Origin: Nitrospinota bacterium
Lineage (GTDB): Bacteria; Nitrospinota; Nitrospinia; JACRGO01
Direction of reading: 5' to 3'
Length of the DNA stretch: 28,861 bases
NCBI GenBank assembly: GCA_016212295.1
Contig: JACRGO010000010.1
Span: forward strand, 1-28,861
Shown here: piece by piece, positions 20,842 to 28,836 of the stretch
Numbering within the stretch: the first letter of the stretch is position 1
Layout: each line of letters begins with the position of its first letter
The notes under the pieces: generated by a model
The model's input: the letters and a program-made list of their open reading frames with translations, nothing else
What the model was told of the DNA's origin: nothing
The model's database searches: none
Translations under genes and position numbers: made by a program

Positions 20842-22040
20842 TCAACGCCCTGATAGTCGACGACGAGGAAAATATAGTAAAACTGGTGGCCCATTGGGCC
20901 AAGAAGGCCGGGCTGAATCCCCAAGGCTTCACTAATCCGCTTGAAGCCATTGAAGCCTTTGAGAAAGGGGACTTCAAGATTGTAATAACCGACCTCAAGA
21001 TGCCTGGCATGGACGGCCACAAACTGGCCCGCAAGGTGAAGTCCATTGCCCCGGACACGGAAATAATCATTATCACCGGACACGGGGACCTCGAGGACGC
21101 CATTGACGCCATGCGCCAGGATGTTTATGATTTCATCAGAAAGCCCTTTCTTGCCAAGGAGTTGACCCAATCCCTGGAACAGGCCGTTGATAAGATCATT
21201 CTCAGGGAAGAAAACAAGCGCCTCCTCCATGACCTGAAGGACATGAATAAAACCCTTGAAAAACAGGTGGAAGAGAGGACCAGGGAACTTACCTTGAAGA
21301 ACAAGGAACTGGAGAAGCTGGATGATTTGAAATCAAAATTCATCGCCTGCGTGAGCCACGAATTGCGAACGCCCCTGACGCAGGTCGACAGTGGAATGTT
21401 CGTACTGAATACCGTTTTGGAGAAAAAGGCGGATGAATCGGAAAAAAAACTGCTGCATATAATCCAGATGGGCGTCAAACGGTTGAACTCAGTGGTGCAG
21501 CACATGACGAAGATCCTTCAGGCCGAGTACCGGGATGGATTGCTTTCACAGGAAAACATCTCCATTAACAGGCTGCTGGAGGAGGTCTATAAAGAGGTTT
21601 CCTATTTCGCCGGGCTCCGCAAGCAAAATCTGGATTGCCGCCTGCCGGAAAAGGAGATTTTTTTCAAGGGGGACAAGGGAAAGCTCATGGATATTTTAGT
21701 GAATATCTGCATGAACGCCGTTAAATTCACCCCGGACGGCGGCAAAATTTCCATCAGCCTTGAGGACGCGGGAACTTCCTTCCGGACCGTTATTAAAGAC
21801 AACGGCATCGGTTTCACGGAAGAGGAAAAGCTGCATATTTTTAAAAAATTTTACGAGGCAGGCGACGTGATGTACCACTCATCCGGGACCTTTCAATTCA
21901 AGGCCGGGGGCCTCGGCCTGGGGCTCTCCATCGCCAAGCTGTTCGCTGAAATGCAGGGAGGGAAGATCATCGCGGAAAGCGAGGGGCCGGGCAAGGGGAG
22001 CATTTTTACCGTGGAGTTTCCTTACAGCCAGATGTCATGA
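20838..22040 (+). CDS. Response regulator-histidine kinase fusion
   Basis: Cytoplasmic signalling protein of 400 residues. The N-terminal receiver domain (1-120) has acidic pocket D8/D9, phosphoacceptor D52 (VITDLKMPG), T80 and K102. A coiled coil (about 120-165) leads to the HisKA domain with H174 in FIACVSHELRTPL. The HATPase domain shows the N box NICMNAVKF, DNGIGF, and GGLGLGLSIAKL. There is no membrane segment, so input must come through the receiver or partner proteins. ATG 20838 overlaps the stop of the binding-protein gene (ATGA), indicating translational coupling; an in-frame upstream start at 20820 is less likely. pfkA follows 39 bp later and could be in the same transcript. Confidence 0.9.
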   Translation: MINALIVDDEENIVKLVAHWAKKAGLNPQGFTNPLEAIEAFEKGDFKIVITDLKMPGMDGHKLARKVKSIAPDTEIIIITGHGDLEDAIDAMRQDVYDFIRKPFLAKELTQSLEQAVDKIILREENKRLLHDLKDMNKTLEKQVEERTRELTLKNKELEKLDDLKSKFIACVSHELRTPLTQVDSGMFVLNTVLEKKADESEKKLLHIIQMGVKRLNSVVQHMTKILQAEYRDGLLSQENISINRLLEEVYKEVSYFAGLRKQNLDCRLPEKEIFFKGDKGKLMDILVNICMNAVKFTPDGGKISISLEDAGTSFRTVIKDNGIGFTEEEKLHIFKKFYEAGDVMYHSSGTFQFKAGGLGLGLSIAKLFAEMQGGKIIAESEGPGKGSIFTVEFPYSQMS

Positions 22041-22079
22041 CTCATGACTCATTTCCACCATAATTAAAAGGAGACGATA

Positions 22080-23174
22080 ATGAAAAAACGTGTACTGGTG
22101 GTGACTACCGGGGGCGATTGCCCCGGGCTAAACGCCGTGATACGGGCCATCGTGAAAAGGGCGGGGCGTGAACGGAACTGGGAAGTCCTGGGAAGCATCG
22201 AGGGATACCACGGAATGCTTCAGGAGCCGATGGAAATTATTCAACTGGATTCTTCCAGGGTTTCCGGCATACACGTCATGGGAGGAAGCATCATCCGCAC
22301 CACCAATAAAGGCGGCCCCTTCAATTGGCCGGTCAAGAACCCCGACGGAACCTGGACCGCGGTGGACAGGTCAGACGAGTTGGTCCGGCGGCTTCAATAT
22401 CAAAACATAGAGGCCGTGATTTGCATAGGCGGCGACGGCTCCCAGAAGATTTCCCAGCAGTTATTCGAGAAAGGGGTCAACATTGTAGGGGTGCCGAAGA
22501 CCATTGACAACGACCTCTCCTGCACTGACCTCACCTTCGGTTTTCAAACGGCCGTGGAGGTGGCCACTGACGCCGTTGATAAGCTGGTCACCACCGCCAC
22601 CAGCCACAGCAGGACCATGATCCTGGAGGTAATGGGCCGGGACGCCGGGTGGATCGCCCTCAACTCGGCAGTGGCTGGAGGCGCCCATATAGTTCTGATT
22701 CCGGAAATACCTTATGACATTACGAAGGTCGTGGGGAAAATCCAGGACCGTATCGATTTAGGCAAGGAATTCGCGATCATAGTGGTGGCCGAGGGCGCCA
22801 AGGCCATTGGCGGCGGCATAGTCGGGACCAAGAGCTCGCAAGTGGGATATGAAAATATAGTCCTTGGCGGGATAGGCAGGAAGCTGATGGGCGAGATTAA
22901 AAAATACCTGGACATTGAAATGCGGGTGACCGTGCTGGGGCATTTGCAAAGAGGCGGCATCCCCATCGCATACGACCGCATATTGGCCACTCAATTCGGG
23001 GTCAAGGCATTCGAGATGGTATTGGAAGGAAAGTTCGGGCAGATGGCGGCGTACAAGGGGGACGACGTTATTTCAGTGCCTATAACCGAGGCCATAGCCA
23101 AGATGAGCCTGGTGGAGCCGGATAACTATCTTGTCAAAACAGCAAGGGGAATAGGGATCTGCCTGGGGGATTAG
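22080..23174 (+). CDS. pfkA: 6-phosphofructokinase
   Basis: Phosphorylates fructose 6-phosphate to fructose 1,6-bisphosphate in glycolysis. At 364 residues it is slightly longer than the short bacterial enzymes. It opens with VVTTGGDCPGLNAVIR. Donor-site motif GGDGS is at 117-121; active-site PKTIDND at 139-145 contains the catalytic base D143; substrate motif MGRDAGWIA is at 185-193. The donor-determining positions are Gly120 (E. coli Gly104) and Lys140 (E. coli Gly124). Gly at the first usually means ATP, while Lys at the second is shared with pyrophosphate enzymes and with mixed 'GK' ATP enzymes, so ATP is likelier but not certain. The ATG has a strong AAAAGGAGA site. Confidence 0.93.
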   Translation: MKKRVLVVTTGGDCPGLNAVIRAIVKRAGRERNWEVLGSIEGYHGMLQEPMEIIQLDSSRVSGIHVMGGSIIRTTNKGGPFNWPVKNPDGTWTAVDRSDELVRRLQYQNIEAVICIGGDGSQKISQQLFEKGVNIVGVPKTIDNDLSCTDLTFGFQTAVEVATDAVDKLVTTATSHSRTMILEVMGRDAGWIALNSAVAGGAHIVLIPEIPYDITKVVGKIQDRIDLGKEFAIIVVAEGAKAIGGGIVGTKSSQVGYENIVLGGIGRKLMGEIKKYLDIEMRVTVLGHLQRGGIPIAYDRILATQFGVKAFEMVLEGKFGQMAAYKGDDVISVPITEAIAKMSLVEPDNYLVKTARGIGICLGD

Positions 23175-23265
23175 TGAACATCGTGGATCGTGGATCGTTG
23201 TTCGTGAATAGTGAATCGTAAATTGCGAAATACGATCTACGAACCACTATTCACGATTCACGAGG
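23175..23265. repeat. Word-like imperfect palindrome between pfkA and the hybrid kinase
   Basis: The whole 92-bp gap between these convergent genes is built from short reused words (ATCGTGGATCGT, TTCGTGAATAGTGAATCGTA). They recur in inverted order at 23233-23263 (ACGAACCACTATTCACGATTC). It can form a hairpin and may serve as a bidirectional terminator. Confidence 0.6.
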
Positions 23266-23266
23266 G

Positions 23267-25624
23267 TTACAGATGCCGGCTCACAGTGTCTATCAGCTCC
23301 TTTAAATCCACGGGTTTAGAGACATAGCCGTCCATGCCCATTTTAAGGCACTTTTCCTGATCGCCCTTAATGGCGTGGGCCGTCAAGGCGATGATGGGGG
23401 TGCGGCGCCCGCCTGCTTCCCTTTTCCTTATGGCCTCTGTTGCCTCAAAGCCGTCCATCACTGGCATTTGTATATCCATGAGGATAAGGTCGCATGGCTT
23501 TTCTTCCAAAATATCAAGGGCCGCCTTTCCGTTTTCCGCCACCTCGACATTGAAGCCTTTTATTTCCAAGGCGCATTTAACGAGTTCCAGGTTGCTGGGA
23601 TTGTCTTCCACAACCAGAATATTCCTGGTTTTCTTGTATGCCAAATCCTCCAATTGTTGATTTTCAATTTTCAATTGCCGATTGTCGATTGTCGATTGCC
23701 CCTTTCCTCCCTCCACTATTTGCGACAAGGCATGGTAGAGTTCTGGTTGAAACACGGGCTTGGCAAGGACCTGGACGTCCGGGTCTATTTTCTCCCTTGC
23801 CTCTTCCGTTATTTCTTCCTGCACTAGCAGTATAATTTTGGACGGATTGAAGCCATGGCCATTTATTAACCGCTTGACAGTCTCCGGCCCATCCAGACCG
23901 GGCATTTTTGAATCCAGTATGCACACGTCGAAGGGAGCTTTTACTGATTGCGCGGCCAGAACCATATCGATTGCATCCTGGCCGGAGGCGCAAACCTCGG
24001 TCTTCAAATTCCAGAAATCCAGCATCCTGTGGATTATCCTCCGGCTATTGTCGTTATCATCAGCGGCCAAAACCCTTAGCCTTGGCAGGGGCGCGGGGAG
24101 ATGCCCGGCGGTCTCATCCTGTCTATCCGCCTGGATTTTGCAGTTCAGCGTGAAATTGAAGGAGCTCCCTATTCCTTCCTCGCTTTCCACCCATATCCTG
24201 CCCCCCATCAGTTCCACCAATTGCCTGGAAATGGTGGCGCCAAGCCCGGCGCCTCCATATCTGCGGGTGGATGAGCCGTCCGCTTGCCTGAAGCTCTCAA
24301 AGACAATCTCCTGGTCCACCTTGGAAATGCCGATGCCTGTGTCACGCACGGAAAAAAACATATTGGAAGAATCCATGGTCCGCTCTTCCAGCGTGATCAA
24401 TAATGAAATTTCTCCAGCCTTGGTGAATTTGATGGCGTTTTCCAAAAGGTTTATCAATACCTGCATGAGACGGCTTGGGTCCCCCCTGAGGGCCACGGGC
24501 GTGTCCGGGCTGATATAAACCAGGAATTCCAGGCCCTTTTTATGGGCCTTCCAGGCCAGCGGCCGTAAATTGCTCTCCAGAACGTCGATTAAATCAAAAC
24601 TTACCAATTCCAGTTTCATATCGCCTGATTCGACTTTGATAAGATCCAGAATTCCGTCCACGAGTTTCAGCAAATTCTTCCCGGCCTGGTTGACCCTTTC
24701 CATGTAATCCTTCTGTTCGGAGCTTGGTTTGCCGCCTAGTAAAAGCTGGGTAAAACCGATAATGGCCGTTAGTGGAGTGCGTAGTTCATGGCTCATGTTC
24801 GCCAAAAACTGGCTCTTGGTCTCATTCGCTATTTCAGATATCTTCTTGGCCCGCAATAATTCCTCATTGGTGGCCGCCAACTCCTTGTAGCTTCTTTTAA
24901 GGCTCAGATGGCTGGCATTGAGGTCCTCCTCCCTCTCCCTCAGGGAGACGACCATTTTGTTGAAGACCATGGCCAACCTGCTGATTTCCTTTCCCCCTTC
25001 AATGTCTATTCTATAGGCCAAGTCTCCCCCGGCAACGGCCTCCGACCCTTGCACAAGTTTTTCAATGGGCCTCGTTATTCCCTTGGTGAAAAGATAGTCC
25101 GCCAATAATCTGAGAACAATCACTATCAGCGTGGCCAGGATGATGAAATAAACCATTTTCTCCAATTTGGCCTTGAGCTTGGCGGAGCTGAAAGCGACGG
25201 ACATGCGGCCTATCTTTTCCGGTTTTCCGGCCAGCGCCGGCGCCATCATGTCTTCTGTTATTTTGGCGGGTTCCAACTCTATGTCATGTTCCACAACCTT
25301 CATGTCTTTCATGGCGGAGGAGGGCTCCATGCCCTTTCGCATAAGCAGCTCGCCCTTTTTGTCCCACACCGAAACGGACAAAACGTCCTGGAGTTTGAGC
25401 GCCCCTTTCAGTATCCTCTCGATTCCAGCCTTGTCTTCCAAAAGGACCATAAGTTCCAGTTCCCTGGCCAAGGCCCCGGAAATGGAGTCCGCCCTCAGAT
25501 CGAACTCCGTCCAAACCGCCTTGTGATGGAAATAAAGGAGAAAGGACGAGATGGAGGCGACCACGAGGATGACCATCACCGTGGAAAAAAGCATCATGCG
25601 AAATTTGAGCGGCAGATTTTTCAT
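23267..25624 (-). CDS. Hybrid sensor histidine kinase with two receiver domains
   Basis: Inner-membrane sensor of 785 residues. TM1 (about 9-32) and TM2 (about 158-178) enclose a periplasmic domain of about 120 residues. HAMP (about 178-232) and a coiled coil follow. HisKA has H279 in ANMSHELRTPL. HATPase has INLLENAIKF, DTGIGI at 428-433 and RRYGGAGLGATISRQLVELM. Receiver 1 (about 516-638) has D571 in CILDSKMPG; receiver 2 (about 666-785) has D717 in ILMDIQMPVMDG and SKPVD. The ABC_sub_bind gene lies 91 bp upstream on the same strand. The linker between receivers (about 641-659) is encoded by an intergenic-type repeat. Confidence 0.92.
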   Translation of the reverse strand: MKNLPLKFRMMLFSTVMVILVVASISSFLLYFHHKAVWTEFDLRADSISGALARELELMVLLEDKAGIERILKGALKLQDVLSVSVWDKKGELLMRKGMEPSSAMKDMKVVEHDIELEPAKITEDMMAPALAGKPEKIGRMSVAFSSAKLKAKLEKMVYFIILATLIVIVLRLLADYLFTKGITRPIEKLVQGSEAVAGGDLAYRIDIEGGKEISRLAMVFNKMVVSLREREEDLNASHLSLKRSYKELAATNEELLRAKKISEIANETKSQFLANMSHELRTPLTAIIGFTQLLLGGKPSSEQKDYMERVNQAGKNLLKLVDGILDLIKVESGDMKLELVSFDLIDVLESNLRPLAWKAHKKGLEFLVYISPDTPVALRGDPSRLMQVLINLLENAIKFTKAGEISLLITLEERTMDSSNMFFSVRDTGIGISKVDQEIVFESFRQADGSSTRRYGGAGLGATISRQLVELMGGRIWVESEEGIGSSFNFTLNCKIQADRQDETAGHLPAPLPRLRVLAADDNDNSRRIIHRMLDFWNLKTEVCASGQDAIDMVLAAQSVKAPFDVCILDSKMPGLDGPETVKRLINGHGFNPSKIILLVQEEITEEAREKIDPDVQVLAKPVFQPELYHALSQIVEGGKGQSTIDNRQLKIENQQLEDLAYKKTRNILVVEDNPSNLELVKCALEIKGFNVEVAENGKAALDILEEKPCDLILMDIQMPVMDGFEATEAIRKREAGGRRTPIIALTAHAIKGDQEKCLKMGMDGYVSKPVDLKELIDTVSRHL
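23651..23700. repeat. Word-like repeat inside the hybrid-kinase coding sequence
   Basis: Consists of CAATTGTTGATTTTC, CAATTTTCAATTG and a run of GATTGTC units. Read on the minus strand it is in frame and encodes the polar linker STIDNRQLKIENQQLE (about residues 644-659) between the two receiver domains. Its composition resembles the palindromic spacers between genes in this window, not the flanking codons. Confidence 0.6.
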
Positions 25625-25654
25625 AAAATTAATAAAAAAGGCTAATAAAGACTG

Positions 25655-25713
25655 AAGGCTGAAGACTAAAGGAATGAAAACTAAATCAAATTCAGCCTTT
25701 AGCCTTCAGCCTT
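25655..25713. repeat. 18-bp inverted repeat between the binding-protein and kinase genes
   Basis: AAGGCTGAAGACTAAAGG (25655-25672) matches the reverse complement of 25696-25713 at 17 of 18 positions, with a 23-bp loop. It fills the 91-bp gap between the two co-directional minus-strand genes and could act as a partial terminator or mRNA-stability element. Confidence 0.75.
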
Positions 25714-25715
25714 AA

Positions 25716-26696
25716 TCAGTTCCCTTCCCAAATATAGGCGTTGTTCGGCACTTCCAGCTTCAGCTTCGTCCCCACCCTTTGCATGACCTTTTCATTTAAA
25801 AGAACCTTTACGTTTTCCGGCGATTCCACGGGGATGGACGAAGGGGGGACCCCGTTTAAAATACGGTTCACAATCTTCCCGGCCTGCCTTCCGATGTCCT
25901 CATATTCGGTATAAAGGCAGAAAAGGGCGCCGGCTGTCACGGACCATTTATTGAACCCTATAACCGGGATATTGTTCTTAAGAGCCGGGAAAATGATGAT
26001 CTCCTGAACAACCCTGGGAGAAGAGGCCACGACGGAATCAAACGCGAGCCAGAAGGCGTCTATCTCCGGCAGCATCCTTTCCATTGCGGACGGGATGTCC
26101 TTTGTGGAAGATATCCGCTCCTCGATCAGTTTAATTCCATGGCGGCCAAGGAGGGGCCTGATCTGGTCCAGAAATAGTTTGGTTTTCTCCTCTCCGTACA
26201 GGGTCCCTATCTTCCGCACCCCAGGCATGACCTCCATGAGTTTCCCTATTTGCTCCTCCTGCGAAATTTCCAGATTTATCCCGGTAATGTTGTTCCCTTC
26301 CATCTGATGGCTTTCGGAGTTGGAAACCATGGAAAAGACCACCGGAATTTCCCTGATATTGTTGCCGGCCAGGTAAGTCGCCTCCGCGCCCAAGGTGAAG
26401 ATGGCGTCCGGCTTCCGGGATTTGATCTTCTTGAGGATCAACATCCCCTTTTCCTGGCTCGAGCCCATATCGTTTTCCGCTACGCCGGCCTTGACCGACT
26501 CCGAGAAACCTTTAACCATGAGGGTATAGGGCGGGGTGTCCTTGCTTTTGATAACGTCCACCTCGGCGGCGTATGAGCTGTTCGCTGCGACGAGAAGGAA
26601 CGCCAGGAGGAAGAACCGCGGCGAGGAGAATAAGGTGAACGCCTTTCGGAAAGGGCAGGATACAAGGGGGACTATTGCTGTGGTTTTTTTATTCAC
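25716..26696 (-). CDS. ABC_sub_bind-family periplasmic binding protein
   Basis: Two-lobed periplasmic binding protein with the PF04392-type pattern: KGFSESVKAG, KPDAIFTLGAEATYLA, IPVVFSMVSN, GNNITGINLEISQEEQI, MPGVRKIGTLYGEE, VIGFNKWSVTAGALFCLYTEYEDIGRQAG. A hydrophobic export segment (FFLLAFLLVAANSSYA) ends with likely cleavage after AYAA-like SSYAA. I start at GTG 26696 because a TATAAT lies exactly one promoter distance upstream; this gives 326 residues and may be leaderless. The longer ATG frame from 26732 would begin inside the promoter. Ligand unknown. No permease or ATPase is next to it; instead the downstream gene is the hybrid kinase, suggesting a sensor role. Confidence 0.85.
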   Translation of the reverse strand: MNKKTTAIVPLVSCPFRKAFTLFSSPRFFLLAFLLVAANSSYAAEVDVIKSKDTPPYTLMVKGFSESVKAGVAENDMGSSQEKGMLILKKIKSRKPDAIFTLGAEATYLAGNNIREIPVVFSMVSNSESHQMEGNNITGINLEISQEEQIGKLMEVMPGVRKIGTLYGEEKTKLFLDQIRPLLGRHGIKLIEERISSTKDIPSAMERMLPEIDAFWLAFDSVVASSPRVVQEIIIFPALKNNIPVIGFNKWSVTAGALFCLYTEYEDIGRQAGKIVNRILNGVPPSSIPVESPENVKVLLNEKVMQRVGTKLKLEVPNNAYIWEGN

Positions 26697-26702
26697 GGGA
26701 AT

Positions 26703-26731
26703 ATTATACTCCGATAGCATTGGAATTTCCA
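26703..26731 (-). promoter_or_regulatory. Promoter for the ABC_sub_bind gene
   Basis: Minus strand: TGGAAA (26731-26726), 17 bp, TATAAT (26708-26703). The -10 is perfect and the -35 matches 4 of 6. The predicted +1 is 26696, the first base of the GTG chosen as start. The -35 lies inside copy C of the 35-bp motif. Confidence 0.5.
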
Positions 26732-26750
26732 TTTTGTTCGTTTATAAATC
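26714..26750 (-). repeat. Intergenic 35-bp motif, copy C
   Basis: Minus strand: GATTTATAAACGAAC, then AAAATGGAAATTCC, then AATGCTAT. Shares its first nine bases with copy A and its last part (ATGCTAT) with copy B. It is just upstream of the ABC_sub_bind gene and overlaps its promoter. Confidence 0.6.
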
Positions 26751-26794
26751 AACGAGATGCTAAATATTGAAGAGAGAAAGACTGAACATTGAAC

Positions 26795-26915
26795 ATTGAA
26801 CGTCCAACATCGAAGTAGGGAAAAAAGGAGTGCGTCATGTGCCATGCGTCATGCGTCACGAGCGCACAACTCACCGCCCATGACTCATGGCATACTTCGA
26901 CGTTCGATGTTCAAT
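26795..26915. repeat. 23-bp inverted repeat enclosing further word-like repeats
   Basis: Arm 26795-26817 (starts ATTGAACGTCC) matches the reverse complement of 26893-26915 at 20 of 23 positions. The loop contains a second family of words (GCGTCATGTGCCATGCGTCATGCG, then CATGACTCATGG). Together with 26751-26794 it fills the gap between the ABC_sub_bind gene and the terminator of the synthase-like gene; no gene is seen. Confidence 0.7.
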
Positions 26916-26918
26916 TCT

Positions 26919-26945
26919 TTAAAGCCCGCCCGAAGAGCGTTAAGT
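26919..26945 (-). terminator. Terminator-like repeat after the synthase-like gene (copy C)
   Basis: Minus strand: ACTTAACGC, TCTTC, GGGCGGGCTTTAA. It has the same length as copy A at 13485-13511, with four differences in 27 bases. It lies about 20 bp after the stop codon of the broken synthase gene. Its T-run is interrupted, so termination may be weak. Confidence 0.55.
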
Positions 26946-26964
26946 CCTCCGACCCCGCCGCCTT

Positions 26965-28432
26965 TCAAAAATAATCCTCCAGGGCCTTGGCTCTGAAGAA
27001 AAGCGGGGGAACTTCCCCTCTGTCGATTCGGACATCCAGCACCGCCGGTTTTCCCGATGCGAAAATATTATCCATCATCTTCCTGTTTATTTCGCCAGGT
27101 TTAGTGATTTTAATTCCCTGGGCGCCCAATCCCCTGGCTATTCTTAAAAAGTCCACCCTCTTGAATTCAGCCCCTGTATTATAGGGAAGCCCCAAAAGCC
27201 TTCTCGCGTGGGAGACCATCCCCAGCCCGGAATTATTTTCCACTATCCAGACCACCTGCTTTTTGTAATTGACCGCGGTGGCTATCTCCATTCCGTTCAT
27301 GAGAAATCCCCCGTCCCCCACGATGGCGGCTCTTTTTTTTCTCGAAGGCGTCCCGTTCCTTTTTCGGAAGAAGGTTGAGCTGATTCCGCAATTCAAGGGC
27401 AAGCGCCTGGAGGATGGCCTTGGCGTCCCCGGCCAGTCCCACTTCAAAGAGATAGTTCTTGCCGAACTCATAAGGGTCGATATCCACCTGGATCAATGCC
27501 TTCCCGGGACTGAGCCGGTCGTCCCAGGCGTAGGTCCCCCACTCGTTGAAGCTCGTCCCGACGGCCAGGAGTACGTCCACCTTCGAGGCGGAAGCCCCGG
27601 AATTCAACAGGTAGTCAGAGGCGCGGGGAGAGCCCGCCAAGCCGAAGACGCCCAGGGAGAGAGGATGGTCTTCCGGGAAGGCCCCCTTGGCCTTGGGGGT
27701 GGTGGCAACCGGGAGGGGAAGGATTCCGGTAAGACCCGCAGCCTCTGCCGCCGCCCCGGAGAGGAGGGTCCCATTGCCCAGGAGCATGGCCGGATTTCGC
27801 GCGTTGCGGAGAAGTTCAGCGGCGGTCTCCAGGGCTTCCCTGTCGAAACTCTTGGATTGAGGCTGGAAGCTCACGGCGGGATGGGATTTTCCCCCCGCCT
27901 CTTTTTCCATGAGGTCCACCGGGATATTAAGGTGCGCCGGCCCTCTCCTGCCGCTCAAGGCGTGCCTGAGCGTCTGCCTGAACATGTCCCCGGCCTTTTC
28001 CGGATTTATTACCATCGCGCTGCTCTTGGTGAAATAGCGGAACAAATCCACAATGTTCACCCCATGGGCGGTGGATTCCTGCAAGGCCCCCTTCCCGAAA
28101 GAGGAGGTGGAAACCTGGGCTGTCATGACAAGGACCGGTATGGAGTCGGCAAAGGAGGAGGCGATCCCCGTGATCAAGTTGGTGGAACCCGGTCCGGTGG
28201 TTCCCCAGCAAACGCCCAATTTTCCGCCGACCCTTGCGTAGCCGTCGGCCATGAAGGCCGCGCCCTGCTCATGCTTGGTGAGGATGATCCTTAGCTTGCC
28301 GTCTTCCGTTTCCCCTTGATTGCTCTTATGGACCGCCTTATACAGGGGCTCAAGCGCAGCCCCGGGGATGCTGAAAACATGCCTTACCCCCAGTTGCTTC
28401 AAATATTTGATGAAGAGTTCCGCGACGGTCAT
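26965..28432 (-). pseudogene. Acetolactate synthase-like TPP enzyme, internally deleted and frameshifted
   Basis: The first frame (ATG 28432 down to about 27340) encodes the N-terminal pyrimidine-binding and middle domains of a large-subunit acetolactate-synthase-type enzyme: TVAELFIKYLKQLGVRHVFSIPG, the catalytic Glu in TKHEQGAAFMADGYAR, TGPGSTNLITGIA and RRGPAHLNIPVDLM. A second frame continues with VGDGGFLMNGMEIATAVNYK and ends ALEDYF, the TPP-binding GDG...NN part. Frames switch at an eight-A run (27332-27339); losing one A would join them. Even joined, the 70-90 residues normally between the middle domain and GDGG, including the conserved GxMGxxxPAAIGA stretch, are missing. It is probably inactive. 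Its ATG overlaps the upstream stop (ATGA). Confidence 0.8.
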
Positions 28433-28836
28433 TGGCCCTGCTCCTTTCTTTCCAGTATCTTTAAGGCCGCTTCCCTGGCCAGGGAGGATACACGGACGCC
28501 GCAAGCGGCGGCCTCCTGGTTCACGGCGGATATTACGCCGGAGTCGTAAGTGTCCATGCCGTCCCCGATCCTAGCGCTGAAGGCGTCCACAGTCGCCGCC
28601 GGAAGGCCCGCCTCGCTGAACACGGCAAGAGCGGCCATGCCCGCGTCCTCTTTTCCTTTCCCTGCGTCGTTGAATATGGCCCCGCCTGGACTGAACTTAA
28701 GCATGTGTTTCGCGGCGGACGCCCCCCCGTGTGAGCCGCAGACTATGATATCCCCTTGGTAACATTCCTCCATAAAGCTTGCGGAATCCATGGCAATGAT
28801 ACGGCGCCGCTTTCCAAGCAGGATTGTCTTGGCCAT
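28429..28836 (-). CDS. Conserved-looking protein of unknown function, coupled to the synthase-like gene
   Basis: I do not recognise a named family. The 135 residues look like a compact alpha/beta protein with conserved-seeming motifs: IIVCGSHGGASAAKHML, GGAIFNDAGKGKEDAGMAAL, AATVDAFSARIGDGMDTYDSGVIS and VNQEAAACGV. Histidine, Asp and Gly clusters suggest an active or ligand site. There is no signal peptide or membrane segment. The ATG at 28836 has a good GAGGTGG site 5 nt upstream. Its stop overlaps the start of the TPP-enzyme gene (ATGA), so the two were probably made together, and the function may relate to the lost enzyme's substrate. Nothing more can be seen before the window ends. Confidence 0.7.
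   Translation of the reverse strand: MAKTILLGKRRRIIAMDSASFMEECYQGDIIVCGSHGGASAAKHMLKFSPGGAIFNDAGKGKEDAGMAALAVFSEAGLPAATVDAFSARIGDGMDTYDSGVISAVNQEAAACGVRVSSLAREAALKILERKEQGQ

Noticed and set aside
27269-28294. 341-codon plus-strand frame opposite the synthase-like gene
   Set aside because: Composition (Gly, Arg, Glu-rich) is that of an antisense shadow of a high-G+C gene; the minus-strand frame matches a known enzyme family.
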